DNA from: Azospirillum cavernae
Lineage (GTDB): Bacteria; Pseudomonadota; Alphaproteobacteria; Azospirillales; Azospirillaceae
Reading direction: 5' to 3'
NCBI RefSeq assembly: GCF_003590795.1
Contig: NZ_QYUL01000002.1
Coordinates: 675,001 to 739,000 of the forward strand
DNA: 64,000 bases
Both the position numbers and the translations under genes were made by a program. The stretch's first letter is position 1. Every line of letters begins with the position of its first letter. The notes below the pieces were generated by a model. It had not been told where the DNA came from and searched no databases. It saw nothing but the letters and a program-made list of their open reading frames with translations. This document shows, piece by piece, positions 36,660-45,671 of the stretch.

Positions 36660-37643
36660 TTAAGCGCCAAGACACGCGCGCAGCGAGGCCGCCAGATTGC
36701 GCATCAGGGTCGGGTAGAGCGCCGGGCCTTCGGCCAAATCCGCGCCTTCGGGATCCAACACGCCGGTCTTGGCCTTGGTTCCTTCGGCCACCGTGCGGAC
36801 CAGGGCCGGTTCAAACTGCGGTTCGGCGAAGACGCAGGCCGCTTCCAACCCGGCGATCTTGGCGCGGATCGCCGACAGGCGCTTGGCTGAGGGGCGACGA
36901 TCCGGGCTGACGGTGATCGAGCCGACCGCCGACAGGTTGTAACGGTCCTCGAAATACTGGTAGGCGTCGTGGAAGACGACGAAGGGCTTGCCCGCCACCG
37001 GAACCAGCGCCGCTTTCAGCTCCGCGTCGAGCGCGTCGATGGACCCAAGCGTCTTGTCGGCGTTGGTCCGGTAGGCTTCGGCGTTGGCCGGATCCTTGGC
37101 GGTCAGCGCCTCGGCGGTCAGGGTGACGATGCGCCGGGCGTTGGCCGGGTCGAGCCAGATGTGGGTGTTCACCTCGTCATGGTCATGCTCGTCGCCATGA
37201 TCGTGCTTGGCGTCGTGGCCCTTGGCCTCATGCTTATGCTCGCCGCCTTTGTGCTCATGCCCATGGTCATGGCTTTCCCAGGCCCCGCCCTCGCGCGCGT
37301 CCAGCAGGTGGAGGCCCTGGGCGTCCATCAGCGTCAGGATTTTCGCCTTGCGGGCGTTGCTGGAGAGCGGCTTTTCCAAAAAGCCTTCCATCTCCGGCCC
37401 GACCCAGACCACCAGATCGGCGGTGGACAGGCTTTTCGCGTCCGACGGCTTCAGCGTGTAGGTGTGGGGCGAGGCGCCGCCGCGCACCAGCAACGCCGGT
37501 TCGCCAACCCCCTGCATCACCGACGCCACCAGGGAATGGATCGGCTTGATCGACACGACCACCTTCGGCGCGTCGGCCAAGGCCGGAGCCGCCGCCAACA
37601 TCAGGGTGACGGCGGCCGCCGGGAAACACGCGATACGGCGCAT
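36660..37643 (-). CDS. znuA: zinc ABC transporter substrate-binding protein ZnuA
   Basis: 327 residues from the ATG at 37643 (MRRIACFPAAAVTLML), chosen because AGAGGA stands about 9 nt upstream; an in-frame ATG lies at 37664. Signal peptide to about ALA-DAP. Zinc ligands lie around SIKPIHSLV, GGASPHTYTLKPSD and VFHDAYQYFEDRY. A His/Asp-rich loop (HDHGHEHKGGEHKHEAKGHD and onward) is typical of ZnuA. Periplasmic zinc capture; divergent from znuCB with a Zur-like box between. Confidence 0.95.
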   Translation of the reverse strand: MRRIACFPAAAVTLMLAAAPALADAPKVVVSIKPIHSLVASVMQGVGEPALLVRGGASPHTYTLKPSDAKSLSTADLVVWVGPEMEGFLEKPLSSNARKAKILTLMDAQGLHLLDAREGGAWESHDHGHEHKGGEHKHEAKGHDAKHDHGDEHDHDEVNTHIWLDPANARRIVTLTAEALTAKDPANAEAYRTNADKTLGSIDALDAELKAALVPVAGKPFVVFHDAYQYFEDRYNLSAVGSITVSPDRRPSAKRLSAIRAKIAGLEAACVFAEPQFEPALVRTVAEGTKAKTGVLDPEGADLAEGPALYPTLMRNLAASLRACLGA

Positions 37644-37717
37644 GGGTGCAATCCTCTTTGTCATTCTGGACAGGATGAAGCTTTGAGAGCATACGGATGA
37701 ACCGGCCCTCATTTGTC

Positions 37718-37736
37718 ACGTTATAACATAACATGT
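37718..37736. promoter_or_regulatory. Zur-like operator between znuA and znuC
   Basis: ACGTTATAACATAACATGT contains the dyad GTTAT-AAC-ATAAC (37720-37732), close to the known Zur consensus built on GTTATNNNATAAC. It ends directly at the ATG of znuC (37733) and is about 75 nt from znuA. Repression by zinc-loaded Zur is inferred. Confidence 0.8.
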
Positions 37737-38533
37737 CAATCACCCACCCACACGCTCCCACCACGTCCCCCGCCCCCGATCCGCTGGTGTGGACGGAGAA
37801 TCTCTCTGTGCGTCTCGGCGGGCGGCTGGTGCTGAGCGGCGTCACCATGGCCGTCAACCCTGGCGAGGTGGTGACGCTGATTGGCCCCAACGGGGCGGGA
37901 AAGACCACGCTCGCCCGCGCCGTTCTGGGGCTGGTCCGCCCGTCGGACGGGCGCGTGACACGACGTCCGGGTCTGCGCGTCGGCTACATGCCGCAAAAAT
38001 TGACGGTGGACGCCACCCTGCCGCTGACCGTCCGCCGCTTTCTAACGTTGTGGCGCCCAACCACGCCCGAGCGGATCACAACAGCCCTGGAGGAGGCGGG
38101 CGTCACCCGGCTGGCCGACGCGGCGGTGCAAACCCTGTCGGGCGGTGAGATGCAGCGGGTGCTGCTGGCCCGCGCCCTGCTGAGCGATCCCGATCTGCTG
38201 GTGCTGGACGAACCCGACCAGGCGGTGGACGTCCATGGTCAAGCCGAACTGTTCGCCCGCATCGAGCATGTCCGCCGTCATCGCCGCTGCGGCATCCTGC
38301 TGGTCAGCCATGATCTGCACACGGTGATGGCGCGGACCGACCGGGTGATCTGCCTGAACGGCCATGTCTGTTGCCACGGGCGGCCCGAGGACGTCAGCCG
38401 CCACCCGGAATACCACGCGCTGTTTGGCCGCCACGCGGCGGAACTGGCGGTCTATCTGCACCATCACGACCACGCGCACGACCCGGAGCGCGGCGTGGTC
38501 AGCGGCCAGGACGGGGGTTGCTGCCATGGATGA
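37733..38533 (+). CDS. znuC: zinc ABC transporter ATP-binding protein ZnuC
   Basis: 266 residues. Walker A GPNGAGKTT, signature LSGGEMQR, Walker B LLVLDEPDQAVD and switch HDLH are intact; the C-terminus is His-rich (YLHHHDHAHD), typical of ZnuC. The ATG at 37733 directly abuts the Zur-like box, leaving no room for a ribosome-binding site, so translation is from a leaderless mRNA or from a later start. It overlaps znuB by 8 nt. Confidence 0.93.
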   Translation: MSITHPHAPTTSPAPDPLVWTENLSVRLGGRLVLSGVTMAVNPGEVVTLIGPNGAGKTTLARAVLGLVRPSDGRVTRRPGLRVGYMPQKLTVDATLPLTVRRFLTLWRPTTPERITTALEEAGVTRLADAAVQTLSGGEMQRVLLARALLSDPDLLVLDEPDQAVDVHGQAELFARIEHVRRHRRCGILLVSHDLHTVMARTDRVICLNGHVCCHGRPEDVSRHPEYHALFGRHAAELAVYLHHHDHAHDPERGVVSGQDGGCCHG

Positions 38534-39311
38534 TTTTTTGATCCGCGCGCTGGCCGCCGGTTGCGGCATCGCCGTGCTGGCCGGGCCGCTGGGATCCTTC
38601 GTGGTCTGGCGGCGCATGGCCTATTTCGGCGACACCCTGTCCCATTCGGCCCTGCTGGGGGTGACGCTGGGCTTTCTGCTGGGCGTCAACCCGATGATCG
38701 GGGTGATGGTCGTCTGCGTCGCGCTGGCGCTGGCGCTGGTCGGGCTGCAACGGCGGCGCACGCTGGCCGCCGACACGGTGCTGGGCATCCTGTCGCACGG
38801 CTCGCTGTCGCTGGGGCTGGTGGCGCTGGCCTTTTTGGAAACGCTGCGCGTCGATCTTATGGCCTATCTGTTCGGCGACATCCTGTCGGTGACGGCCAAT
38901 GATCTGGTCTGGATCTACAGCGGCGGCACGGTGGCGCTGACCGGGCTGGCCCTGCTGTGGCGGCGTCTGCTGGCTGTGACGGTGGATGAGGATCTGGCGC
39001 GGGTGGAGGGCATGCCGGTGGACGCCCTGCGTCTGGCCTTCATGCTGCTGATCGCGCTGGTGATCGCCATCGCCATGAAGATCGTCGGCATCCTGCTGAT
39101 TACATCGCTGCTCATCATCCCGGCGGCGGCGGCCCGCCGTTTCACCCGCACGCCCGAAAGCATGGCGGCCTTGGCCTCGGTCTTTGGCGTGGTCGCTGTG
39201 GTCGCCGGGCTGCTGGCCTCGCTGACCTGGGATCTGCCGGGCGGCCCCAGCGTGGTCGTGGCGGCGGCGAGCCTGTTCCTGGTTGGATCGCTCATCCCCA
39301 TGCGGGGGTGA
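38526..39311 (+). CDS. znuB: zinc ABC transporter permease ZnuB
   Basis: 261 residues from the ATG at 38526 (MDDFLIRALAAGCG), inside the end of znuC. About eight membrane segments; conserved RRMAYFGDTLSHSALLG and GDILSVTANDL. Forms the zinc channel with ZnuC in the inner membrane. Confidence 0.95.
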   Translation: MDDFLIRALAAGCGIAVLAGPLGSFVVWRRMAYFGDTLSHSALLGVTLGFLLGVNPMIGVMVVCVALALALVGLQRRRTLAADTVLGILSHGSLSLGLVALAFLETLRVDLMAYLFGDILSVTANDLVWIYSGGTVALTGLALLWRRLLAVTVDEDLARVEGMPVDALRLAFMLLIALVIAIAMKIVGILLITSLLIIPAAAARRFTRTPESMAALASVFGVVAVVAGLLASLTWDLPGGPSVVVAAASLFLVGSLIPMRG

Positions 39312-39435
39312 CGCGCGCGGGCGACACCCGCCGGTGGAACACAATTGTATTTTTGCGCGCTTTTGTCAGAATCACCCGGCGGACGCGATGGCGGACTGGC
39401 CGCCATCGCCGCCGCACTACCGGGAGGTGCTGAGG

Positions 39436-39507
39436 ATGGAAAAGATCCTCGCTCTCCTGATCCTGGTGCTGGAGATCGTCAAGCGGTTGCTTGACCTTCT
39501 GCACTAA
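39436..39507 (+). CDS. 23-residue hydrophobic peptide
   Basis: ATG at 39436 to TAA at 39507. It is preceded by a near-perfect ribosome-binding site (GGGAGGTGCTGAGG before ATG). The peptide opens MEKILALLILVLEIVKRLLD and ends LLH: a single amphipathic or transmembrane helix of Leu/Ile/Val with a few charges. A 12-bp hairpin follows 9 nt after the stop. TTGTAT, 16 nt, CAGAAT near 39347-39374 is a weak promoter candidate. The form recalls small membrane proteins and type I toxins, but no antisense RNA was identified. It is too short for routine gene finders. Confidence 0.6.
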   Translation: MEKILALLILVLEIVKRLLDLLH

Positions 39508-39516
39508 GATCGGGCG

Positions 39517-39547
39517 GGCGGACAGGGGCCTTCATCCCCTGTCCGCC
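39517..39547 (+). terminator. hairpin after the 23-residue peptide gene
   Basis: GGCGGACAGGGG (39517-39528) pairs perfectly with CCCCTGTCCGCC (39536-39547) around a 7-nt loop. No U-tract follows, so it may be a terminator of the weak class or an mRNA-stabilising stem. It also lies before the ftsK stop on the other strand. Confidence 0.65.
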
Positions 39548-39600
39548 TACCCCCAATATTGGTGAGCGGACCGGCGGCTGTCAATCCACGCTCCGACGAA

Positions 39601-42243
39601 TCACTCGTCGATGTTGCGGGCGAGAACCTCGCGCTTGCCGGAATGGTTGGGTTTGCTGACCACGCCCTCCGTCTCCATCCGCTCGATCAGGCGGGCGGCG
39701 GAGTTATAGCCGATGCGCAGTTGGCGTTGGATGAAGCTGGTGGACGCCTTGCGCTCGCGGCAGACCACGGCGACCGCCTTGTCGTACAGATCATCGCCCG
39801 ACCCGCCGCCGTTGGCGGCCAGCGCCCCGCCCTCGTCAAAGCTGGTGTCGCCGTCCTCATCCTCGGTGATCGAGTCGACGTAATTCGGTTCGCCCTGCGA
39901 CTTCAGGAAACGAACGATTTGCTCGACCTCATGGTCAGAGACGAAGGGGCCATGAACGCGGGTGATGCGTCCGCCGCCCGCCATGTAGAGCATGTCGCCC
40001 TGCCCCAAAAGCTGCTCGGCCCCCTGCTCGCCCAGAATGGTCCGGCTGTCGATTTTGCTCGTGACCTGGAAGCTGATGCGGGTGGGGAAATTCGCCTTGA
40101 TGGTGCCGGTGATGACGTCCACCGAGGGGCGTTGCGTCGCCATAATCAAATGGATGCCCGCCGCGCGCGCCATCTGGGCCAGGCGTTGGATCGCCGCCTC
40201 GATGTCCTTGCCGGCCACCAGCATCAGATCGGCCATCTCATCGACGATGACGACGATGTAGGGCAGTTCGGTGAGGTCGAGCGGCTGTTCCTCGAACAGC
40301 GGCTTGCCGGTATCGGGGTCGAAGCCGGTCTGCACCCGGCGGGTCAGCGACTCGCCATCCTCGCGGGCTTCGCGCAGGCGGGCGTTGTAGCCCTCGATGT
40401 TGCGGACGCCCAGCTTGGACATGTTGCGGTAACGGTCTTCCATCTCGCGCACCGCCCATTTCAGGGCGACCACCGCCTTTTTCGGGTCGGTGACGACCGG
40501 CGTCAGCAGATGCGGGATGCCTTCATAGACCGACAGCTCCAGCATCTTGGGATCGACCATGATGAAGCGGCAGCGTTCCGGCGGCAGACGGTAGAGCAGC
40601 GACAGGATCATCGTGTTGATCGCCACCGACTTGCCCGACCCGGTGGTTCCGGCGACCAGCAGATGGGGGAAGCGGGCCAGATCGGCGACCACCGGATGCC
40701 CGCCAATGTCCTTGCCCAGCGCCAGCGCCAGCTTGGCCCCGCTCTTGTCGAAGCTGTCGGACGCCATCAGTTCGCGCAGCAGCACGGTTTCGCGCCGGGC
40801 GTTGGGCAGCTCGATGCCGATGACGTTGCGCCCGGACACCACGGCGACGCGCACCGACACCGCGCTCATCGAGCGGGCGATGTCGTCGGCCAGTCCGATG
40901 ACGCGGGATGATTTGGTGCCGGGGGCGGGTTCCAACTCATACAGGGTGACGACCGGGCCGGGATGGACCTTCTGCACCTCGCCACGCACGCCGAAATCGC
41001 CGAAGACGCCTTCCAACTGGGCGGCGTTGCGCTGCAACTGGCCTTCATCGACCTGCTCGCCGCGCGCGCCCTGCGGCGGCGCTTGCAGCAAATCGAGCGG
41101 CGGCAGCTCGTAACTCTCCTCTTCGTCCTCCTCCTCGATCATCTCCAGCGGCAGAGCGCGTTGGGCGGGGAGCGCCGCGTCCTCGTCCGGCTTGCGGGCG
41201 ACGACCGGAATCGGGCGCGGCGGTTTGGCCTCCGCCGCGCCGTGGGGCGGGTGATGGAGGATCGGCGCGGCGTCCAGCCCGGCGGGGTGGACCTGCGAGG
41301 GGCCATGCGCGCCCGAGTCGAAACGCGGCGCGTCGTCAAAGCTCGGCACGGCGCGGCCCCGGCGGTCGATGCCCGGCGTCCGGCGCAACAGCGCGTCGTC
41401 CACCGCGCCGCTGGCGGTCTGGGCGGCGGCTTGCGCGGCGTTGCGGGCGGCGATGACGCCGCGACGGCCCAACGTGTTGACGGCGTAATGACCGCCGCGA
41501 ACGGCGAAGCGCGTCGCCGTGACGGTGCCCGACCCCAACGCCTTGAAGCCCGTGACCCATTCGGCGATGGACAGACCGGCGGCGAGGAACAGAACGAAAC
41601 CGCCGGAAAAGGCGGCGACCGTCGCCACCATCGGCGTGCCGCCGAACAGGTTGCTGACGCCGTGCAGCATGACGTCGCCGACGCTGCCGCCGGGCAACGC
41701 CGCCAGCGGGTCCGACGATTCGGTGGTCAGCCCGGCCAGCGCCATCGCCACCAGGATCACCCCCCACAGCGCCAGCACGGTGCGGAACATTGGGTTGCCC
41801 AGGCCGCGCTGAGCGCCCAGACGCCAGCCCCAGAACATCGGCACCAGCGCGATGACGAAGGACGCCCAGCCCAAGGACTGGATCAACACGTCGGCGAGGT
41901 AGGCGCCGGGAACCCCGAACAGATTGTGCGTCTTGCCGACGCTGGCCGGAACCGAGTTCCAAGAGGGATCCGCCGGGTCGTAGCTGCCCAGCAGCACCAT
42001 CAGCATCAAACCAAACAGACCAAGAACGAACCCCATGGCCTCGCGCGCGCGGGCCACCACCAAGCGCCGCGTGGCGGGGGAGAAGAAGGGCGGTTTTTCC
42101 TGGCGGGCGGTGGGCGGACGGACCCGGTCCTTGCCCGTGTCCTTGCCGGTGATCTTTTCCTCGCGCGCGCCAAGGCGCGCGGTGGCCGTCCGTCCCAGAC
42201 TGGGCCGGGGGCGCGCGGAAGGAGGACCGGCGGGTCGGGCCAT
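39601..42243 (-). CDS. ftsK: DNA translocase FtsK
   Basis: 880 residues. Four or so N-terminal membrane segments (about 70-230), a Pro/Ala-rich linker, then the RecA-like motor with Walker A (VAGTTGSGKSVAINTMI) and Walker B (YIVVIVDEMADLM), and a C-terminal winged-helix gamma domain (QLRIGYNSAARLIERM). It moves the terminus chromosome region through the septum. The N-terminal 40-odd residues are Arg/Pro-rich. It is 62 nt downstream of the aminotransferase gene on the same strand. Confidence 0.97.
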   Translation of the reverse strand: MARPAGPPSARPRPSLGRTATARLGAREEKITGKDTGKDRVRPPTARQEKPPFFSPATRRLVVARAREAMGFVLGLFGLMLMVLLGSYDPADPSWNSVPASVGKTHNLFGVPGAYLADVLIQSLGWASFVIALVPMFWGWRLGAQRGLGNPMFRTVLALWGVILVAMALAGLTTESSDPLAALPGGSVGDVMLHGVSNLFGGTPMVATVAAFSGGFVLFLAAGLSIAEWVTGFKALGSGTVTATRFAVRGGHYAVNTLGRRGVIAARNAAQAAAQTASGAVDDALLRRTPGIDRRGRAVPSFDDAPRFDSGAHGPSQVHPAGLDAAPILHHPPHGAAEAKPPRPIPVVARKPDEDAALPAQRALPLEMIEEEDEEESYELPPLDLLQAPPQGARGEQVDEGQLQRNAAQLEGVFGDFGVRGEVQKVHPGPVVTLYELEPAPGTKSSRVIGLADDIARSMSAVSVRVAVVSGRNVIGIELPNARRETVLLRELMASDSFDKSGAKLALALGKDIGGHPVVADLARFPHLLVAGTTGSGKSVAINTMILSLLYRLPPERCRFIMVDPKMLELSVYEGIPHLLTPVVTDPKKAVVALKWAVREMEDRYRNMSKLGVRNIEGYNARLREAREDGESLTRRVQTGFDPDTGKPLFEEQPLDLTELPYIVVIVDEMADLMLVAGKDIEAAIQRLAQMARAAGIHLIMATQRPSVDVITGTIKANFPTRISFQVTSKIDSRTILGEQGAEQLLGQGDMLYMAGGGRITRVHGPFVSDHEVEQIVRFLKSQGEPNYVDSITEDEDGDTSFDEGGALAANGGGSGDDLYDKAVAVVCRERKASTSFIQRQLRIGYNSAARLIERMETEGVVSKPNHSGKREVLARNIDE

Positions 42244-42304
42244 GGGTCGAAACCTCGTTCTCGGTCCACCCCGGAAGCGGGGCGGAGGCGGCGGTCAGAA
42301 AAGC

Positions 42305-43558
42305 TCAGCCAAGAATGCGGACGATGGCGGCGCAGGCCTGGCCGACGGTTTCGGCGTCCTGCACCAGCGCCACCCGGATGAAGGCGGCGCCGGGGTTGGG
42401 TTCCCCCGGCACGGAATGGGCCAGATAGCCGCCGGGCAGCACGCGCACGGCGCCCTCCGCCCACAGGCGCTTGGCCGCCTCCTCGCCGTCGCCGACCTCC
42501 AGCCACAGGAAGAAACCGCCGTCCGGGCGGTAATAGCCGTAACGGCCCTGCAACTCGGCCTCGGCGGCGGCGAATTTGGCGCGGTAGAGGCGGCGGTTTT
42601 CCTCGACATGCGCCTCGTCCCGCCACAGCGCCGTGCTGGCCGCGACCACCGGCAGCGGCATGCCCGCGTTGGCGTAGCTGCGCAGCCGCGAAAAGCGCCC
42701 GATCAGCGCCGGATCCCCGGCGACGAAGCCCGACCGCAAGCCCGCCGCGCTCGACCGCTTGGACAGGGAATGGAAGACCAGCAGATTGGACCAAGGCGCA
42801 TCGCCGTGCGGCAGGGAGGCCGCGACCTCAAGCGCGCCGATGGGCGGGCGGTCCAGGTAAATTTCGGCGTAGCATTCATCGACCGCCAGCACGAAGCCAT
42901 ACTCCCGCGCCAATCCGATGGCCTTGGCCAGATAGGCGGCGGACGCGGCGGCCCCCTGCGGGTTGGCCGGGGTGCAGAGGTAGAACAGCGCCGTGCGCTC
43001 CAGCAGCTCCGGCGTCAGCGCGTCCAGATCGGGCAGGAAGCCGGTGGCGCGCGTGCCGGGCAGGAAGACCGGCTCCGCCCCCGCCATCACCGCCGCCCCC
43101 TCGTATGGCGCGTAAAAGGGGTTGGGCATCAGCACGGCGGGTTGCTTGCCCGCCTTCTGCGGCGGAACCGCCAGCAGGGCCAGCATGAACAGCGCCTCCC
43201 GCGTGCCCGACACCGGCAGCAGCGAGGAGTCGGCGTGCAGCAGCCCGGCGGGCAACCCATAGCGGCGGGTCAGCCAGTCACCGGCGGCGGCGCGGAATTC
43301 CGGGGTTCCGCCGACCGGCGGGTATTTGCCCCACCCGGCGGTGTTGGCGCGCAACGTCTCGTCGATCAGGGCGGGGGGCGTGTGCTGCGGCTCGCCGACC
43401 GTCAGCACGACGGGCGCGACGTTGGCGCGCGGCGTGACGCCCGCCAGCAAATTGGCCAATCGTGTGAATGGGTAATCGCTGAGCCGGTCAAGCCGGTCGT
43501 TGCCAATCGCCGCGCTGAACGCGGCGCCGGAATGAACGCTGAAATCGGCAGACACCAT
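42305..43558 (-). CDS. class I/II PLP aminotransferase (DapC/Aat-like)
   Basis: 417 residues from the ATG at 43558 (MVSADFSVHSGAAF); a TTG at 43591 would add 11. Fold-type I motifs: PNPFYAPYEG, TPANPQGAA, VDECYAEIYL, and the PLP lysine in FHSLSKRSSAAGLRSG. Succinyldiaminopimelate aminotransferase (DapC) is the usual annotation for such proteins. In Azospirillum brasilense an aat gene lies next to glnZ; here an AT-rich insert separates them. The substrate is not fixed from sequence. Confidence 0.9.
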   Translation of the reverse strand: MVSADFSVHSGAAFSAAIGNDRLDRLSDYPFTRLANLLAGVTPRANVAPVVLTVGEPQHTPPALIDETLRANTAGWGKYPPVGGTPEFRAAAGDWLTRRYGLPAGLLHADSSLLPVSGTREALFMLALLAVPPQKAGKQPAVLMPNPFYAPYEGAAVMAGAEPVFLPGTRATGFLPDLDALTPELLERTALFYLCTPANPQGAAASAAYLAKAIGLAREYGFVLAVDECYAEIYLDRPPIGALEVAASLPHGDAPWSNLLVFHSLSKRSSAAGLRSGFVAGDPALIGRFSRLRSYANAGMPLPVVAASTALWRDEAHVEENRRLYRAKFAAAEAELQGRYGYYRPDGGFFLWLEVGDGEEAAKRLWAEGAVRVLPGGYLAHSVPGEPNPGAAFIRVALVQDAETVGQACAAIVRILG

Positions 43559-43719
43559 AACGCCGCGCACCTTCCCCAGTAAGCGCCCCAATCGCTGCGC
43601 AGCCTCCCGATTATCGAGACAACCGCATCCGCAAGAACGCGGACGATCCTATCGGCGGAATCGGAAGGCGACAAGCATGGACCACGCTAGCAGGCAGTCA
43701 TCTGTACGCGTAGGTTAAA

Positions 43720-44730
43720 TTACACCTTAGAGCTAGCCGCTTGAGTTATATTTTTAACAACCTCAACAACTTTAGCACCACCTTCAATAGATACATCATT
43801 GCTATCAAGATAACCACTGGGCGTTATAGCAAAGATTGAACGCGTTGTTTCCATAAGAATTGCTTCGCGTATTGGCTCTGTCCCCGCCGCTTGAACAAAA
43901 GCCTGAAACGTTTTCAAGGCATTTGCACGATGGCGATTAGTGGCTTCTTGGTGCTTGGCAGCTTTATAAAGGCGACCGCACCATATCGTCGCCGCAAGGA
44001 AAAGCCCAAGAAAAACAAGTTTTGATGAAATTCTATTAATGAAAAATGCAACAGATGCATCGTGAGAAATTTCTATGAAAAAAGACAAAAACGCAAATAT
44101 TGCAGTCAAACAAGCAATTATCCCTGTAGCAATCAACCAATTTTTAGCGGCATTTCCGTGCATTTCAGCAGCATCGTTAAAATCATGCGTAAAATGTGCT
44201 ACACCGGCCTTGACCGAAGCTTCACGCGCCGCCGCCACAATATTATCAATTTCTGATCTTTTAATATCAAAATCAGACCTAGCCTCAGATACTATTTTAT
44301 TTCCTTTTTCAACAGAACGAACCAATTCTTCAATATTGCGCTGAACGTCAGCCCGAGCATACGCCATAAAAGGAATATGTGGCGTTATAATGGGATAGGC
44401 ATTGTCAATTTGCACTTCTATTTCATGACATATATTATCACGATTACTAGTTGGGCTGTCATTGACAATTGAAAAATTTCTAATTCTATTGATTGAACTT
44501 TGAAGCCCCTGAAGATGAGGCAACATTCCTTCCGCCACCCTCTGGGGAAGAATATCCAAAGGAAGAACTTTCAGAGGAGCAACTAGAGATTGCAATCTCT
44601 CAAGACTCTGTATTGCTTTTTCAAAGTCAATTTTTCCCCATTCTGGATTGTGAACAAGATTTTCAATTTTATCAGAAATAATATCACTAGCACATTCCTG
44701 TATTTTTTCGACTATTTCTTTGTTTGCCAT
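43720..44730 (-). CDS. AT-rich two-TM membrane protein of unknown function
   Basis: 336 residues, preceded by AAAAGGATTTCCC and ATG. Codons are A/T-ending, and the whole stretch 43.7-44.9 kb is far more AT-rich than the rest of the window. A helical N-terminal region of about 190 residues leads into TM1 (197-220; WLIATGIIACLTAIFAFLSF) and TM2 (235-253; SKLVFLGLFLAATIWCG), then a conserved-looking tail: HRANALKTFQAFVQAAG (267-283), ILMETTRSIFAITPSGYL (291-308). I remember similar tails in scattered hypothetical membrane proteins but cannot name the family. Likely horizontally acquired. Confidence 0.8.
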   Translation of the reverse strand: MANKEIVEKIQECASDIISDKIENLVHNPEWGKIDFEKAIQSLERLQSLVAPLKVLPLDILPQRVAEGMLPHLQGLQSSINRIRNFSIVNDSPTSNRDNICHEIEVQIDNAYPIITPHIPFMAYARADVQRNIEELVRSVEKGNKIVSEARSDFDIKRSEIDNIVAAAREASVKAGVAHFTHDFNDAAEMHGNAAKNWLIATGIIACLTAIFAFLSFFIEISHDASVAFFINRISSKLVFLGLFLAATIWCGRLYKAAKHQEATNRHRANALKTFQAFVQAAGTEPIREAILMETTRSIFAITPSGYLDSNDVSIEGGAKVVEVVKNITQAASSKV

Positions 44731-44889
44731 TGGGAAATCCTTTTACATTATAATTTTATCTATTTTAATCAAACCACAATTACAATAATGCTCGAAATTT
44801 CCTTGACTTTCCCCATATCAATTCAAGTGAACAGATGTATTTAAAAACTTTTTGGTAAACTTCTGCAAGAAAAAATTAACTCAAGCGCC

Positions 44890-44924
44890 GTCCGGGTCCG
44901 TCCCCCGCAGAGACGAACCCGGAC
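44890..44924 (-). terminator. probable terminator of glnZ
   Basis: GTCCGGGT (44890-44897) pairs with ACCCGGAC (44917-44924), extended inside by GTC/GAC. On the minus strand it is followed, after a short gap, by TTAATTTTTTC. It is also the GC-rich edge of the AT-rich insert. Confidence 0.6.
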
Positions 44925-44968
44925 CAAGGCCGGAACCGCCCGCCCGGACGAACCGGGAGGGGCGGCTG

Positions 44969-45346
<378 letters not shown>

Positions 45347-45444
45347 TCAGATCGACCCTTCGCGGTTCTTCCCCGTCGCCGGGTTGGCGACGGCGATCCC
45401 GTTCAGGTGCAAGCCTGTTCGTCTCGACCGCAAAAATCAATGAC

Positions 45445-45461
45445 TTCAAGAATCGTGCCGG
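45445..45461 (-). promoter_or_regulatory. sigma-54-type promoter of glnZ
   Basis: Read on the minus strand: CCGGCACGATTCTTGAA. Against YTGGCACGRNNNTTGCW it differs at two positions (T to C in the -24 box, C to A in the -12 box), with exact GG to TTG spacing. It lies 138 nt upstream of the glnZ start, within the UbiH-glnZ divergent region. NtrC enhancers were looked for but none is clear. This fits nitrogen-limited induction of glnZ. Confidence 0.7.
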
Positions 45462-45671
45462 TTGATTTCTACCGCAACCGCGAGGGTATGCCTGCGGATT
45501 GGGCGCTTAAAACGGCAGCATGTGCCTATTAATTGTTCAGCGACAATCTGTCCGTCGCCGAAGCGGCGCGGCGGCACTGGACATCGGCCCGGCGGAGGAC
45601 AATTGTCCATCGCGACCCCGGCGGCGGCGACCCGTCGCCGGGCAGGATTGCGAAGCGAAGGACAGCGCATC

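Noticed and set aside
41000..43582. Plus-strand open frames opposite ftsK and the aminotransferase gene
   Set aside because: Shadows; the minus-strand genes carry full catalytic motifs.
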